From the NCBI GenBank assembly GCA_900313925.1, contig OMTF01000018.1, positions 1 to 38,644 on the forward strand: a stretch of 38,644 nucleotides of DNA, given 5' to 3'. Below, piece by piece: positions 16,763 to 24,253 of this stretch. The notes beneath the pieces were generated by a model. The model was not told where the DNA came from. It saw only the letters and a program-made list of their open reading frames with translations, and made no database searches. Each line of letters opens with the position of its first letter. The stretch's first letter is position 1. Source of the stretch: an uncultured Eubacteriales bacterium (lineage in GTDB: Bacteria > Bacillota > Clostridia > Oscillospirales > Oscillospiraceae). Made by a program: the position numbers and the translations under genes.

Positions 16763-18010
16763 ATGGGAGAAAAAAAATCAATTGCCGAAAAATCCTCATG
16801 GGCTGCTGCCTTTACAGTAGCATCTGTCTGGTTCGGCACCCACGTCGGCGGCGGATTTGCCTCCGGCAACCAGGTCATTCAGTACTATTCTCAGTACGGA
16901 ATTACGGCTGCCATTTATCCGCTGTTTTCGATGGGAATTCTCGCTGTCGTAATTGGGATTTACACCCGGTTTGCCAAACTGAACGGCTTTAATAACTATA
17001 AGGACACGTTCCGTGCCGCTTATCCGAAGCCGTGGATGGAAATTTTCTTTGAAATTTTCTATATTGTTATCATTCTGGCCGCCGTTGCTTCCGCCGTTTC
17101 CGGTGCCGGCAACGTACTAACGAACTTCCTTGGCTTGGAATACGCCGGCAGCGTCAAGGTTATCGCAAACCTGATCATCGTTGCCGTGCTGATCATCCTG
17201 ACGATATTTGGCGTTAAGCTGGTCATTGCCGCATCCACCGTACTTTCCATCGGAATTATCATCACCACGATCATCATGGTCATCACCGGTCTTGCCGCGA
17301 ATGTTGACGCTATTGCGCAGTCCTATCTCGATTCCGGAGCCATCACGGAGCTTTCGGATTATACGCATAATGCCGGAGCTGCCATCTGGCGCGGCATTTT
17401 CATTTATCTGTCCTTCCAGTGCGTATCCATCGCCCCGATGATTTCGGCCAGCGAAGAAATGAGCATCAAGGGCATGAAGAGAGCTTCCATTCTGGGCGGT
17501 CTTATGAATGGTATTGCTCTTGCACTTTCCGGTCTGATGCTTTACAAGTGGTATCCGCTGCTGAACGCGCTGCAGCAGGCGAAGGTTTCCGGCTTTGAAA
17601 AATGCCTGAACATTCCTAACCAGACCGTTCTGACGCTTGTCGGCATCAAATGGATTCTTGTCATGTTCAGCATCCTTCTGATCTGCGCATTTATCTCCAC
17701 CTGCGTAACGCTGGTCTATTCTATGGTGCAGCGTTTCCAGGCGTACTGCTTCCCGAAGACCATCAAGAGCCAGAAGCTTCGCGGCGTTATTATCGGCGCC
17801 ATTACCATTGCCATCTGCTTCTCCCTGTCTCTGCTTGGTCTGACGAACATCATTAAATATGCTTATGGCTACGACGGATACTATGCATTATTCGTTATCG
17901 TAATTCCTGCATTTATCTGGGTGCTCCCGAAAAACCGCAAGCTGATGAAGGAGCGTGCCGCTGCGGAGTCTGCCGTGAAGGAAGAGGCCGCGCCGGCCAC
18001 CAACACATAA
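16763..18010 (+). CDS. YkvI-family membrane transporter (LeuT-fold-like)
   Basis: A polytopic membrane protein of 415 aa with about ten or more hydrophobic helices, related to the uncharacterised YkvI family. This family sits near amino-acid and sodium-coupled carriers with the LeuT-type fold. The ATG at 16763 has GGAGGAGG at 16750-16757. The first helix contains the Gly-rich VGGGFASGNQV (about 24-34). LSFQCVSIAPMISASEEM marks the central part and YAYGYDGYYALF the C-terminal part. The tail is Ala/Glu-rich and cytoplasmic. The substrate is unknown. The following PanE-like genes on the same strand suggest import or export of a 2-oxo or 2-hydroxy acid (inference). Confidence 0.85.
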   Translation: MGEKKSIAEKSSWAAAFTVASVWFGTHVGGGFASGNQVIQYYSQYGITAAIYPLFSMGILAVVIGIYTRFAKLNGFNNYKDTFRAAYPKPWMEIFFEIFYIVIILAAVASAVSGAGNVLTNFLGLEYAGSVKVIANLIIVAVLIILTIFGVKLVIAASTVLSIGIIITTIIMVITGLAANVDAIAQSYLDSGAITELSDYTHNAGAAIWRGIFIYLSFQCVSIAPMISASEEMSIKGMKRASILGGLMNGIALALSGLMLYKWYPLLNALQQAKVSGFEKCLNIPNQTVLTLVGIKWILVMFSILLICAFISTCVTLVYSMVQRFQAYCFPKTIKSQKLRGVIIGAITIAICFSLSLLGLTNIIKYAYGYDGYYALFVIVIPAFIWVLPKNRKLMKERAAAESAVKEEAAPATNT

Positions 18011-18049
18011 GCAGGACAAGAAGTGAAATTGACTCTGTTACAACCCAAA

Positions 18050-18073
18050 GGCGGACTGCTCCAGCGGTCCGCC
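18050..18073 (+). other. Hairpin between transporter and reductase genes
   Basis: GGCGGAC (18050-18056) pairs with GTCCGCC (18067-18073). No T-run follows, so it may stabilise or partly attenuate the transcript rather than end it. Confidence 0.4.
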
Positions 18074-18127
18074 CGCGGACGCTAAAGCAGATTTTTACGG
18101 AGGTGAGCGTCTCTTAGGGACGGAGCG

Positions 18128-19081
18128 ATGAAAATTGCTATGATTGGATCCGGCGCTGCCGGAAGCGTTTTTGCAAGCTATCTGAAACTTGGCGGTGCAG
18201 ACCTTTATCTGGTGGACAAATATAAGGCCCACATGGATAAGATTGCCGCGGAAGAGATGCGATTCCGCAGGCCGGAAGGAGAAGTCCTCCTGAAAGGCTT
18301 TCACACGGCACCCACGGCGGAAACCATCGGCACCATGGATCTGGTAATTCTAATGGTGAAAGCTACCCAGACGGACATGATCATGCCTTCCGTTCTTTCC
18401 TGCATCTCCGAGCAGACCGTCGTCGTATCCCTGCAGAACGGTCTGGGAAATGAGGATGTGCTGGCGAAATATGTGCCCAAGAGCCGTATTCTTTACGGTT
18501 TCGGCACCATCGGGACTGAATTGCCGGAGCCGGGAGTCTGCGTAAGCAAACCGGAATCCGGCGTTATCATGCGATTCGGCGCAGCGGAAAAAGGACCGGC
18601 CAGCGATGCAGCAGGCAAAGCTCTGGAGGAATGTTTCCGCAAAGGGGGATGCCTTGCCAATTTCGAGCCGGACATTCGGCCTTACGTCTGGAAGAAGACG
18701 ATCTCCAACAGCGGATACAATACCCTTTCGGCTCTTTCCGGCCTGAAGGTCGGTCCCCTGCTCGATGACGAGCACGGTCAAGCTCTGGTATGGAAAATCT
18801 GGAAAGAGGGCTGTGCCGTTGCAAAAGCTGCGGGCGTCGGCGATCTCTGGCCGGATATGGTAAAGGAAATGCCCCGTTTGCGGGCGGGATTCGCTACGCT
18901 GTATCCTTCCATGGCTCAGGATATTCTGATGCACCAGCGCCAGACTGAAATTTCACTTCTGAACGGACGTATTGCGGAATACGGAGAAAAGTACGGCGTC
19001 GACACACCATGCAATGCGTTTGTTACGGACCTCGTAAAATGCATAGAAAAGAACTATGACTTGCGGTATAAAGGCAAATGA
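18128..19081 (+). CDS. PanE/ApbA-family 2-oxoacid reductase, paralogue A
   Basis: NADPH-dependent reductase of the ketopantoate reductase family, 317 aa. The N-terminal Rossmann motif is MIGSGAAGSVFASYL (5-19). VKAT at 77-80 and QNGLGNED with Asn104 follow. The C-terminal helical domain has VWKKTISNS with Lys190 in the catalytic position and QRQTEISLLNG with Glu274, as in PanE. Chemically important residues are therefore kept. AGGGA lies 7 bases before the ATG. No panB, panC or panD is nearby, and the gene sits with two further paralogues behind a YkvI transporter, so a role in pantothenate synthesis is doubtful. A different branched or substituted 2-oxoacid is more likely (inference). Confidence 0.82.
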   Translation: MKIAMIGSGAAGSVFASYLKLGGADLYLVDKYKAHMDKIAAEEMRFRRPEGEVLLKGFHTAPTAETIGTMDLVILMVKATQTDMIMPSVLSCISEQTVVVSLQNGLGNEDVLAKYVPKSRILYGFGTIGTELPEPGVCVSKPESGVIMRFGAAEKGPASDAAGKALEECFRKGGCLANFEPDIRPYVWKKTISNSGYNTLSALSGLKVGPLLDDEHGQALVWKIWKEGCAVAKAAGVGDLWPDMVKEMPRLRAGFATLYPSMAQDILMHQRQTEISLLNGRIAEYGEKYGVDTPCNAFVTDLVKCIEKNYDLRYKGK

Positions 19082-19162
19082 GATTCTTCTCTGCCGTTTT
19101 ATCGCGAATCTCCAATAACTGTCTTTAATATACTAAATCTTTCATCTTAAGGAGTGTGTACT

Positions 19163-20179
19163 ATGAAGATTGTAATGTATGGATCCGGTGCCGCAGGGAG
19201 CGTATTTGCGTCCTATCTGAAAAACGGCGGAGCCGATATGATTCTTATCGACCGCTACAAAGAGCATATGGACAAGGTTGCAAAAGACGGCATGACTTTC
19301 ACCATTCATCTGAATGAGAACGGCACCTACCGGGATATCGTAAAGCAGCTGACCGGCTGGCGGACTTACACCAGTGCGGAGGAAGCCGCAGCAAAAGAAG
19401 GCAAAGTCGATATCATCATCTTCATGACGAAGGCAACCCAGCTGGAGCAGGCTCTGAAAGACGCGCAGCCGGTTATCGGACCGGACACGGTCGGCGTTAC
19501 CCTGATCAACGGCCTTGGCAACGATGACAACATGTTCAAGTTCTTCCCGAAGGATCATGTAATTGTCGGTTCCGGCGTCCTGGGCACGGCGCTGAAGGGC
19601 CCCGGCTCCTGCGTATCCACGCCGGCGGGCGGTGTGCAGATGAACTTCGGCGGCGCCGTACGTTCGGAAGCCACGGACAAAGCCTGCGAAGCGCTGCTGA
19701 AATACTATCGTGACGGCGGATGCGACGCCTACTGGCGCAAAGACGATGTCTACCATTACATCTGGGTCAAGGTCTGCGTCAACGCAACTGTCAACACTGT
19801 CTGTGCGGTACTGCGTCTGAAGATTGCGGAAGTGGAAAATGATCCCTGGGGCCAGCAGCTGTTCCATCAGGTAATCCGCGAAACCTGCGCAGTGGCTACG
19901 GCAAGAGGCGTTCCGGGAATGGACGCGGAAGAGTTCATCAAGGGCGAGCATCATGATATCGTCACAAATATCGGCGACTACTATCCTTCGATGTGCCAGG
20001 ATATGCTGATGAACCGTCGGCAGACCGAAATTGACGTGCTGAACGGAAAAATCGCGGAGTACGGCGACGAGCTGGGAATTCCCACGCCGACCTGTCATAT
20101 TCTGACGCAGGTTGTCCACGCAATTCAGGATAACTACGACAAGCAGTATTATGACAAGGACTATGTCAACAGCAAATAA
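19163..20179 (+). CDS. PanE/ApbA-family 2-oxoacid reductase, paralogue B, copy 1
   Basis: A 338 aa NADPH-dependent reductase. AAGGAG (19149-19154) lies 8 bases before the ATG. The Rossmann motif is MYGSGAAGSVFASYL (5-19), followed by FMTKAT (87-92), INGLGND with Asn116, the putative catalytic Lys203 in IWVKVCVNATVN, and Glu289 in RRQTEIDVLNG. It is roughly half identical to paralogue A and has an extra segment near residues 50-70. The C-terminus is Tyr/Asp/Lys-rich. The protein is identical to copy 2. Its 81 bp gap from paralogue A suggests one transcript. The substrate is unknown; the ketopantoate reductase name is a family name only here. Confidence 0.85.
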   Translation: MKIVMYGSGAAGSVFASYLKNGGADMILIDRYKEHMDKVAKDGMTFTIHLNENGTYRDIVKQLTGWRTYTSAEEAAAKEGKVDIIIFMTKATQLEQALKDAQPVIGPDTVGVTLINGLGNDDNMFKFFPKDHVIVGSGVLGTALKGPGSCVSTPAGGVQMNFGGAVRSEATDKACEALLKYYRDGGCDAYWRKDDVYHYIWVKVCVNATVNTVCAVLRLKIAEVENDPWGQQLFHQVIRETCAVATARGVPGMDAEEFIKGEHHDIVTNIGDYYPSMCQDMLMNRRQTEIDVLNGKIAEYGDELGIPTPTCHILTQVVHAIQDNYDKQYYDKDYVNSK

Positions 20180-20603
20180 GTTTGCGTAAAAACTTCTGCA
20201 TTTCTCTCCTCTGCCGCTCCCGAATGGCAGCCGGCAGAGGAGATCTCTATCGTATTTCAAAAATATTCCTTATAATTTTGTTTAAAAAGGAAAATTTTCT
20301 TTTTTTCTATTGAAAATACATCGAAAAAAAACAATAATTATGACTGTGAAAAACTTTTGTCAATCTTCTTTACGGGGAAGCGTTGCACTGGTTTTTTATC
20401 CGGCGCCGGATAAGCGGAAGCTTTCTTTCTGAGCAAGTCCGACGCCAAATGCGGGATGTGCTTTTCGGCCTCACAAGCAGCCCGTAATACTCCGGCATTC
20501 CGCTTTCCTTCTGAAAAAATGAAAAAAGCGGAACATCTTTGTTGGCTGTCTTCCGCTGAGGGTGGCCTATAGCTCATATTATTCTTTAAAAGGAGTGTGA
20601 ACT
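20180..20603 (+). other. Spacer between the two identical reductase genes
   Basis: This gene-free 424 bp region starts with the hairpin at 20205-20243, then an AT-rich stretch (20245-20350), then a more GC-rich stretch. A 79-codon minus-strand frame at 20338-20577 has no ribosome site or recognisable content. A TATAAT occurs near 20271 without a matching -35. How copy 2 is transcribed is unclear. Confidence 0.5.
20205..20243 (+). terminator. Strong hairpin after copy 1, possible terminator
   Basis: A perfect 12 bp stem (TCTCCTCTGCCG at 20205-20216 with CGGCAGAGGAGA at 20232-20243). Only a weak T-rich tail follows, so termination may be partial. Confidence 0.5.
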
Positions 20604-21620
20604 ATGAAGATTGTAATGTATGGATCCGGTGCCGCAGGGAGCGTATTTGCGTCCTATCTGAAAAACGGCGGAGCCGATATGATTCTTATCGACCGCTACA
20701 AAGAGCATATGGACAAGGTTGCAAAAGACGGCATGACTTTCACCATTCATCTGAATGAGAACGGCACCTACCGGGATATCGTAAAGCAGCTGACCGGCTG
20801 GCGGACTTACACCAGTGCGGAGGAAGCCGCAGCAAAAGAAGGCAAAGTCGATATCATCATCTTCATGACGAAGGCAACCCAGCTGGAGCAGGCTCTGAAA
20901 GACGCGCAGCCGGTTATCGGACCGGACACGGTCGGCGTTACCCTGATCAACGGCCTTGGCAACGATGACAACATGTTCAAGTTCTTCCCGAAGGATCATG
21001 TAATTGTCGGTTCCGGCGTCCTGGGCACGGCGCTGAAGGGCCCCGGCTCCTGCGTATCCACGCCGGCGGGCGGTGTGCAGATGAACTTCGGCGGCGCCGT
21101 ACGTTCGGAAGCCACGGACAAAGCCTGCGAAGCGCTGCTGAAATACTATCGTGACGGCGGATGCGACGCCTACTGGCGCAAAGACGATGTCTACCATTAC
21201 ATCTGGGTCAAGGTCTGCGTCAACGCAACTGTCAACACTGTCTGTGCGGTACTGCGTCTGAAGATTGCGGAAGTGGAAAATGATCCCTGGGGCCAGCAGC
21301 TGTTCCATCAGGTAATCCGCGAAACCTGCGCAGTGGCTACGGCAAGAGGCGTTCCGGGAATGGACGCGGAAGAGTTCATCAAGGGCGAGCATCATGATAT
21401 CGTCACAAATATCGGCGACTACTATCCTTCGATGTGCCAGGATATGCTGATGAACCGTCGGCAGACTGAAATTGACGTGCTGAATGGAAAAATCGCGGAG
21501 TACGGCGATGAGCTGGGAATTCCCACGCCGACCTGCCATATTCTGACGCAGGTTGTCCACGCGATACAGGATAATTACGACAAGCAGTACTATGACAAGG
21601 ACTATGTCAACAGCAAATAA
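20604..21620 (+). CDS. PanE/ApbA-family 2-oxoacid reductase, paralogue B, copy 2
   Basis: Encodes exactly the same 338 aa protein as copy 1 (GxGxxG motif at 7-12, Asn116, Lys203, Glu289). AAGGAGTGTG precedes the ATG, with one base different from copy 1. The first 863 bp of the coding region are identical to copy 1 and the last 150 bp carry eight silent differences. This points to older duplication followed by a partial gene-conversion event, or to strong selection for two doses. It is the last plus-strand gene before a terminator shared with the convergent DUF488 gene. Confidence 0.85.
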   Translation: MKIVMYGSGAAGSVFASYLKNGGADMILIDRYKEHMDKVAKDGMTFTIHLNENGTYRDIVKQLTGWRTYTSAEEAAAKEGKVDIIIFMTKATQLEQALKDAQPVIGPDTVGVTLINGLGNDDNMFKFFPKDHVIVGSGVLGTALKGPGSCVSTPAGGVQMNFGGAVRSEATDKACEALLKYYRDGGCDAYWRKDDVYHYIWVKVCVNATVNTVCAVLRLKIAEVENDPWGQQLFHQVIRETCAVATARGVPGMDAEEFIKGEHHDIVTNIGDYYPSMCQDMLMNRRQTEIDVLNGKIAEYGDELGIPTPTCHILTQVVHAIQDNYDKQYYDKDYVNSK

Positions 21621-21666
21621 AATCGGTTATTAAAGGCTGGCAGACAGTCTGCGAACCATATAGAAA

Positions 21667-21724
21667 TTCCCTGTCCGATCCGCGCCTTCCTTGGAAGGAG
21701 CCAGCCGGGCAGGGAGTTTCTTTG
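21667..21724. terminator. Branched hairpin between convergent genes, probable bidirectional terminator
   Basis: TTCCCTGTCCG pairs with CGGGCAGGGAG, enclosing a second stem CCTTCC/GGAAGG. TTTCTTT follows on the plus strand and ATTTCT on the minus strand. Confidence 0.65.
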
Positions 21725-21760
21725 TCTCTGGAGCATTGTGCCGCAATGCTTTTAACGAAG

Positions 21761-22135
21761 TCAGTCCGTTTTCGCGCTTTCCCGCAGCAGCCATTCCCGC
21801 AGCACAACGGCCTGGTTGTGCACCGAATCTTTCGCGCCGTAGAGAAGCGTAACCTTTTCTTTTTCCGCTCTGCGAAGAATTTCCGCAGCCAGATTCCGTT
21901 TTATCTCTGATGATTCCAGTTCTCTTCCGTATGCATGTCGAAAGTCCTCAAAGTGCTCCGGATCGTGGCAGAATTGCTTTCGAAGTTCCGGAGAAGGAGC
22001 AATCTCTTTATACCATAAATCGATCTTGGCTTTCGCTTTGGTCATTCCCCGTGGCCATATTCGGTCAACCAGAATGCGCACGCCATCCTCCGGCGTCGGT
22101 TCTTCGTATACGCGCTTGATTCCGATATCCTCCAC
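21761..22135 (-). CDS. DUF488 family protein (YeaO-like)
   Basis: A 124 aa protein with the DUF488 signature: KRVYEEPTPEDGVRILVDRI at residues 7-26, WPRGMTKAKAKIDLWYKEIA after it, and HDPEHFEDFRHAYGREL. The start is GTG (22133-22135) with AGGAGG five bases upstream. An ATG two bases earlier is in another frame and soon stops. The function of the family is not established. The gene lies 24 bp after the secreted-protein gene and may share its transcript. Confidence 0.88.
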   Translation of the reverse strand: MEDIGIKRVYEEPTPEDGVRILVDRIWPRGMTKAKAKIDLWYKEIAPSPELRKQFCHDPEHFEDFRHAYGRELESSEIKRNLAAEILRRAEKEKVTLLYGAKDSVHNQAVVLREWLLRESAKTD

Positions 22136-22159
22136 ATGTTCCTCCTTTATGCTTCCGGT

Positions 22160-23491
22160 TCACGTGCTGCAGCGCACTTCCGTTGAAAGAAACTCCTCAT
22201 TGCCGGATCCGAAGTGCACTTTGGACCATGCGCTGCTGCTTCCCGCATAAACGATACCCTGCAGGGAAGGGCAGTTCAAAAATGCCTCCCGCGATATGTA
22301 TCGAATGCTCTCCGGAAGGTACACGGTCTGCAGGCTGCCACAGTCTGCAAAAGCGTTTTCTCCTATAAAACTTACCCCTTCTGCGATGTATACCTCCGTT
22401 GCCGCCTCTCCCTGGAAATTATTCCGCCCAATCGCTGTTATGCCATCGGAAATGAAAATTTTCGTTACCGTTTCTCCTGCCCAGGGAGAAAGCTGAGGAT
22501 CCGGATAGTCCGGAATCGCACTGGATCCGTACACCGTCAAGACGCCGTCTTCCAATGCCCAGGCAAAGGTCTCCTGAGAAAACGTGCCTCCGACCTTTCT
22601 TCCATTCACTTCGCGGTAGCTGTCGCCGCAGAGGCGGCAGGTGTAAATAGCGCTTTCTCCCGCCGTGGAGCTTGTAAGAAGTTTTGCGCGGTAATACATG
22701 TGTCCTCTCGGAGGTTGGATATTATCTCGGACTGTATTACCGCAGATCCGGCAAATTGATGTGGTATAACCTTCCGTAATACAGCCCGGCTGTTTCACCG
22801 TCCTGTCTACAAAATCCGATTCGTCGTCAAGATAGACCCGCGACCCGTCCGAATAATCCACATAGCGGCGGTGGGGATGTTCTTCCTCCTGCCCGCTGCT
22901 GCTGTAAATCCGGTCCGGATCCCCAGTAACCGCCTCATAGACAATGTCTTTTACCTGAAAAAGACGAAAGCTGCAATCCCCGCCAAAGTACCGGGAATAG
23001 GAGCCGTAATAGGAAACCTTCTCATTGTTGTGCAGCACAGTTCCCCAATCGTCTCCGCCTCCGTCGGAAATCCAAACGCCTGATTCATCATAGGCAAGAA
23101 TGATCATATAATGCGTCGTAGAGCCATTATGGCACCAAAGAATATCTCCCGCACGGGCATTGCATTCCTGCAGAAAGCCATATAGATCGGAAGATTCCCC
23201 ATCGCTGTTCTGCACCGTGCATGCGTCATCATAATAGTCCACGCCGAAAATATTCTTCCAGACCGAGTTCACAAACGCACAGCATTGCCACGCATAGGCA
23301 ATGCCGTTATGCAGATAAGGAGATTTGAATTTCCCGTTGAGGCTGTCTACATAGCTGTTTATGGCTTCAAGGACTCTTTCTTCCGCCTTCTCTCTGCTCG
23401 CTTTCGAAGCGGCAAATGCGGGAGCGGAAAGAGCCAGAAGCAGGGATATAGTCAGCAGAACCAGAACCAGCCTCCGAGCACGTTTTTTCAT
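22160..23491 (-). CDS. Secreted NlpC/P60- or CHAP-like protein with leucine-rich (BspA-type) C-terminus
   Basis: A 443 aa exported protein. A signal peptide with a basic start and hydrophobic core ends in PAFA-A near residue 27. Residues 35-190 look like a papain-fold cysteine peptidase or amidase: WQCCAFVNSVW with Cys70/Cys71 as nucleophile candidates, AGDILWCHNGSTTHYMIIL with His127, and ISDGGGDDWG. Two CxxCG pairs (CRICGNTV and CRLCGDSY, about 240-290) are the cysteine-pair motifs common in Firmicute surface proteins. From about 330 the sequence has BspA-like leucine-rich repeats (ITAIGRNNFQG, VSFIGENAFADCGSLQTVYL, IRYISREAFLNCPSL). It may cleave peptidoglycan or a surface partner. The ribosome site is weak. 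Confidence 0.75.
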   Translation of the reverse strand: MKKRARRLVLVLLTISLLLALSAPAFAASKASREKAEERVLEAINSYVDSLNGKFKSPYLHNGIAYAWQCCAFVNSVWKNIFGVDYYDDACTVQNSDGESSDLYGFLQECNARAGDILWCHNGSTTHYMIILAYDESGVWISDGGGDDWGTVLHNNEKVSYYGSYSRYFGGDCSFRLFQVKDIVYEAVTGDPDRIYSSSGQEEEHPHRRYVDYSDGSRVYLDDESDFVDRTVKQPGCITEGYTTSICRICGNTVRDNIQPPRGHMYYRAKLLTSSTAGESAIYTCRLCGDSYREVNGRKVGGTFSQETFAWALEDGVLTVYGSSAIPDYPDPQLSPWAGETVTKIFISDGITAIGRNNFQGEAATEVYIAEGVSFIGENAFADCGSLQTVYLPESIRYISREAFLNCPSLQGIVYAGSSSAWSKVHFGSGNEEFLSTEVRCST

Positions 23492-23618
23492 ACACTTTCG
23501 GCTGCGAAAGCACTAAGCTTCCTGCAAAAGCCGCTGTCCTCCTATTGATTGTTCCGCGTTTGTTATTCGGAGTTCCTGAAGCCGCTTCGCACGCGCCGTC
23601 GGCAACGTGCGCTAGCGG

Positions 23619-23696
23619 AAAAATGCCTTCCGTCTGTTCCTGCCCGCCGGAGTGCGAAGAAAAATCGAAAAACCGGCAGGACGGACACGGAAGGCA
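23619..23696 (-). terminator. Large hairpin terminator after the macro-domain gene
   Basis: On the minus strand TGCCTTCCGT and CCTGCCGG pair with CCGGCGGGCAGG and ACGGAAGGCA, followed by TTTTT. It closes the DUF5711-cvpA-clpE-macro transcript. Confidence 0.75.
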
Positions 23697-23700
23697 GTAT

Positions 23701-24216
23701 TTATTTATGTTGCTGCAGCGCCCTTTCGTACGCGCTTTTCGTCCCTTCATCAAAGCATACCATGCGTACCCGTTCAATTTCCGGGTGTTCGTCAAGGTAG
23801 CCAAGGATCGTCCGGACAGCGATATCCGCTGCTTGATCCACAGGAAAATGATAGACTCCCGTGGATATGGAAGGAAAATCCACCGTTCTGCAGCCGTTCT
23901 CCGAGGCAAGCTTCAAGCAGTTTCGATAACAGCTTTCCAGCAGGGCGCTCTCATTCCGTCCGCCGCCGTGCCAGACCGGTCCCGGCGTATGAATCACATA
24001 TTTTGCCTTCAGGTCGTAACCCTTGGTAATTTTTGCTTCTCCCGTTTTGCAGCCGCCCAATGTGCGGCACTCCTTCAGCAGATCCGGCCCCGCCGCGCGG
24101 TGAATGGCGCCGTCTACGCCTCCGCCGCCCAGCAGGCTGCAGTTGGCAGCGTTGACAATAGCATCCGCATCCGATCGCGTAATATCTCCGCGAATAATTT
24201 CCAGTGTTCCGTTCAT
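23701..24216 (-). CDS. Macro-domain protein, putative ADP-ribose / O-acetyl-ADP-ribose hydrolase
   Basis: A stand-alone macro domain of 171 aa. It has [21 protein letters not shown] (residues 10-30) including the conserved Asn-Ala-Ala-Asn, the [14 protein letters not shown] loop with the Gly-Val-Asp motif of MacroD-like hydrolases, [12 protein letters not shown], and [15 protein letters not shown] for the distal ribose. Family members remove ADP-ribose from acidic residues or deacetylate O-acetyl-ADP-ribose. The start codon has only a distant AAGGGA. The gene lies 37 bp after clpE, probably in the same operon. Confidence 0.92.
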   Translation of the reverse strand: MNGTLEIIRGDITRSDADAIVNAANCSLLGGGGVDGAIHRAAGPDLLKECRTLGGCKTGEAKITKGYDLKAKYVIHTPGPVWHGGGRNESALLESCYRNCLKLASENGCRTVDFPSISTGVYHFPVDQAADIAVRTILGYLDEHPEIERVRMVCFDEGTKSAYERALQQHK

Positions 24217-24253
24217 AATAGTTTCGGTTCCCTTTCCTCTTGCGGATCTTTTT

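Larger units (their letters stand above)
19149..21620 (+). repeat. Tandem duplication of a reductase gene (unit offset 1441 bp)
   Basis: Bases 19149-20179 match 20590-21620. Apart from one mismatch at 19159 in the leader, the copies are identical over 866 bp (19160-20025), then differ at eight sites in 20026-20149, all at third codon positions and all silent. Sequences outside the unit are unrelated. Confidence 0.95.

Noticed and set aside
20338..20577. Possible 79-codon minus-strand gene between the two reductase copies
   Set aside because: No ribosome site, no recognisable sequence, and it lies between transcripts of the opposite strand.
19142..21560. Two near-identical long minus-strand open frames opposite the duplicated reductases
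   Set aside because: Their duplication simply mirrors the duplicated plus-strand genes, which have ribosome sites and complete catalytic motifs.
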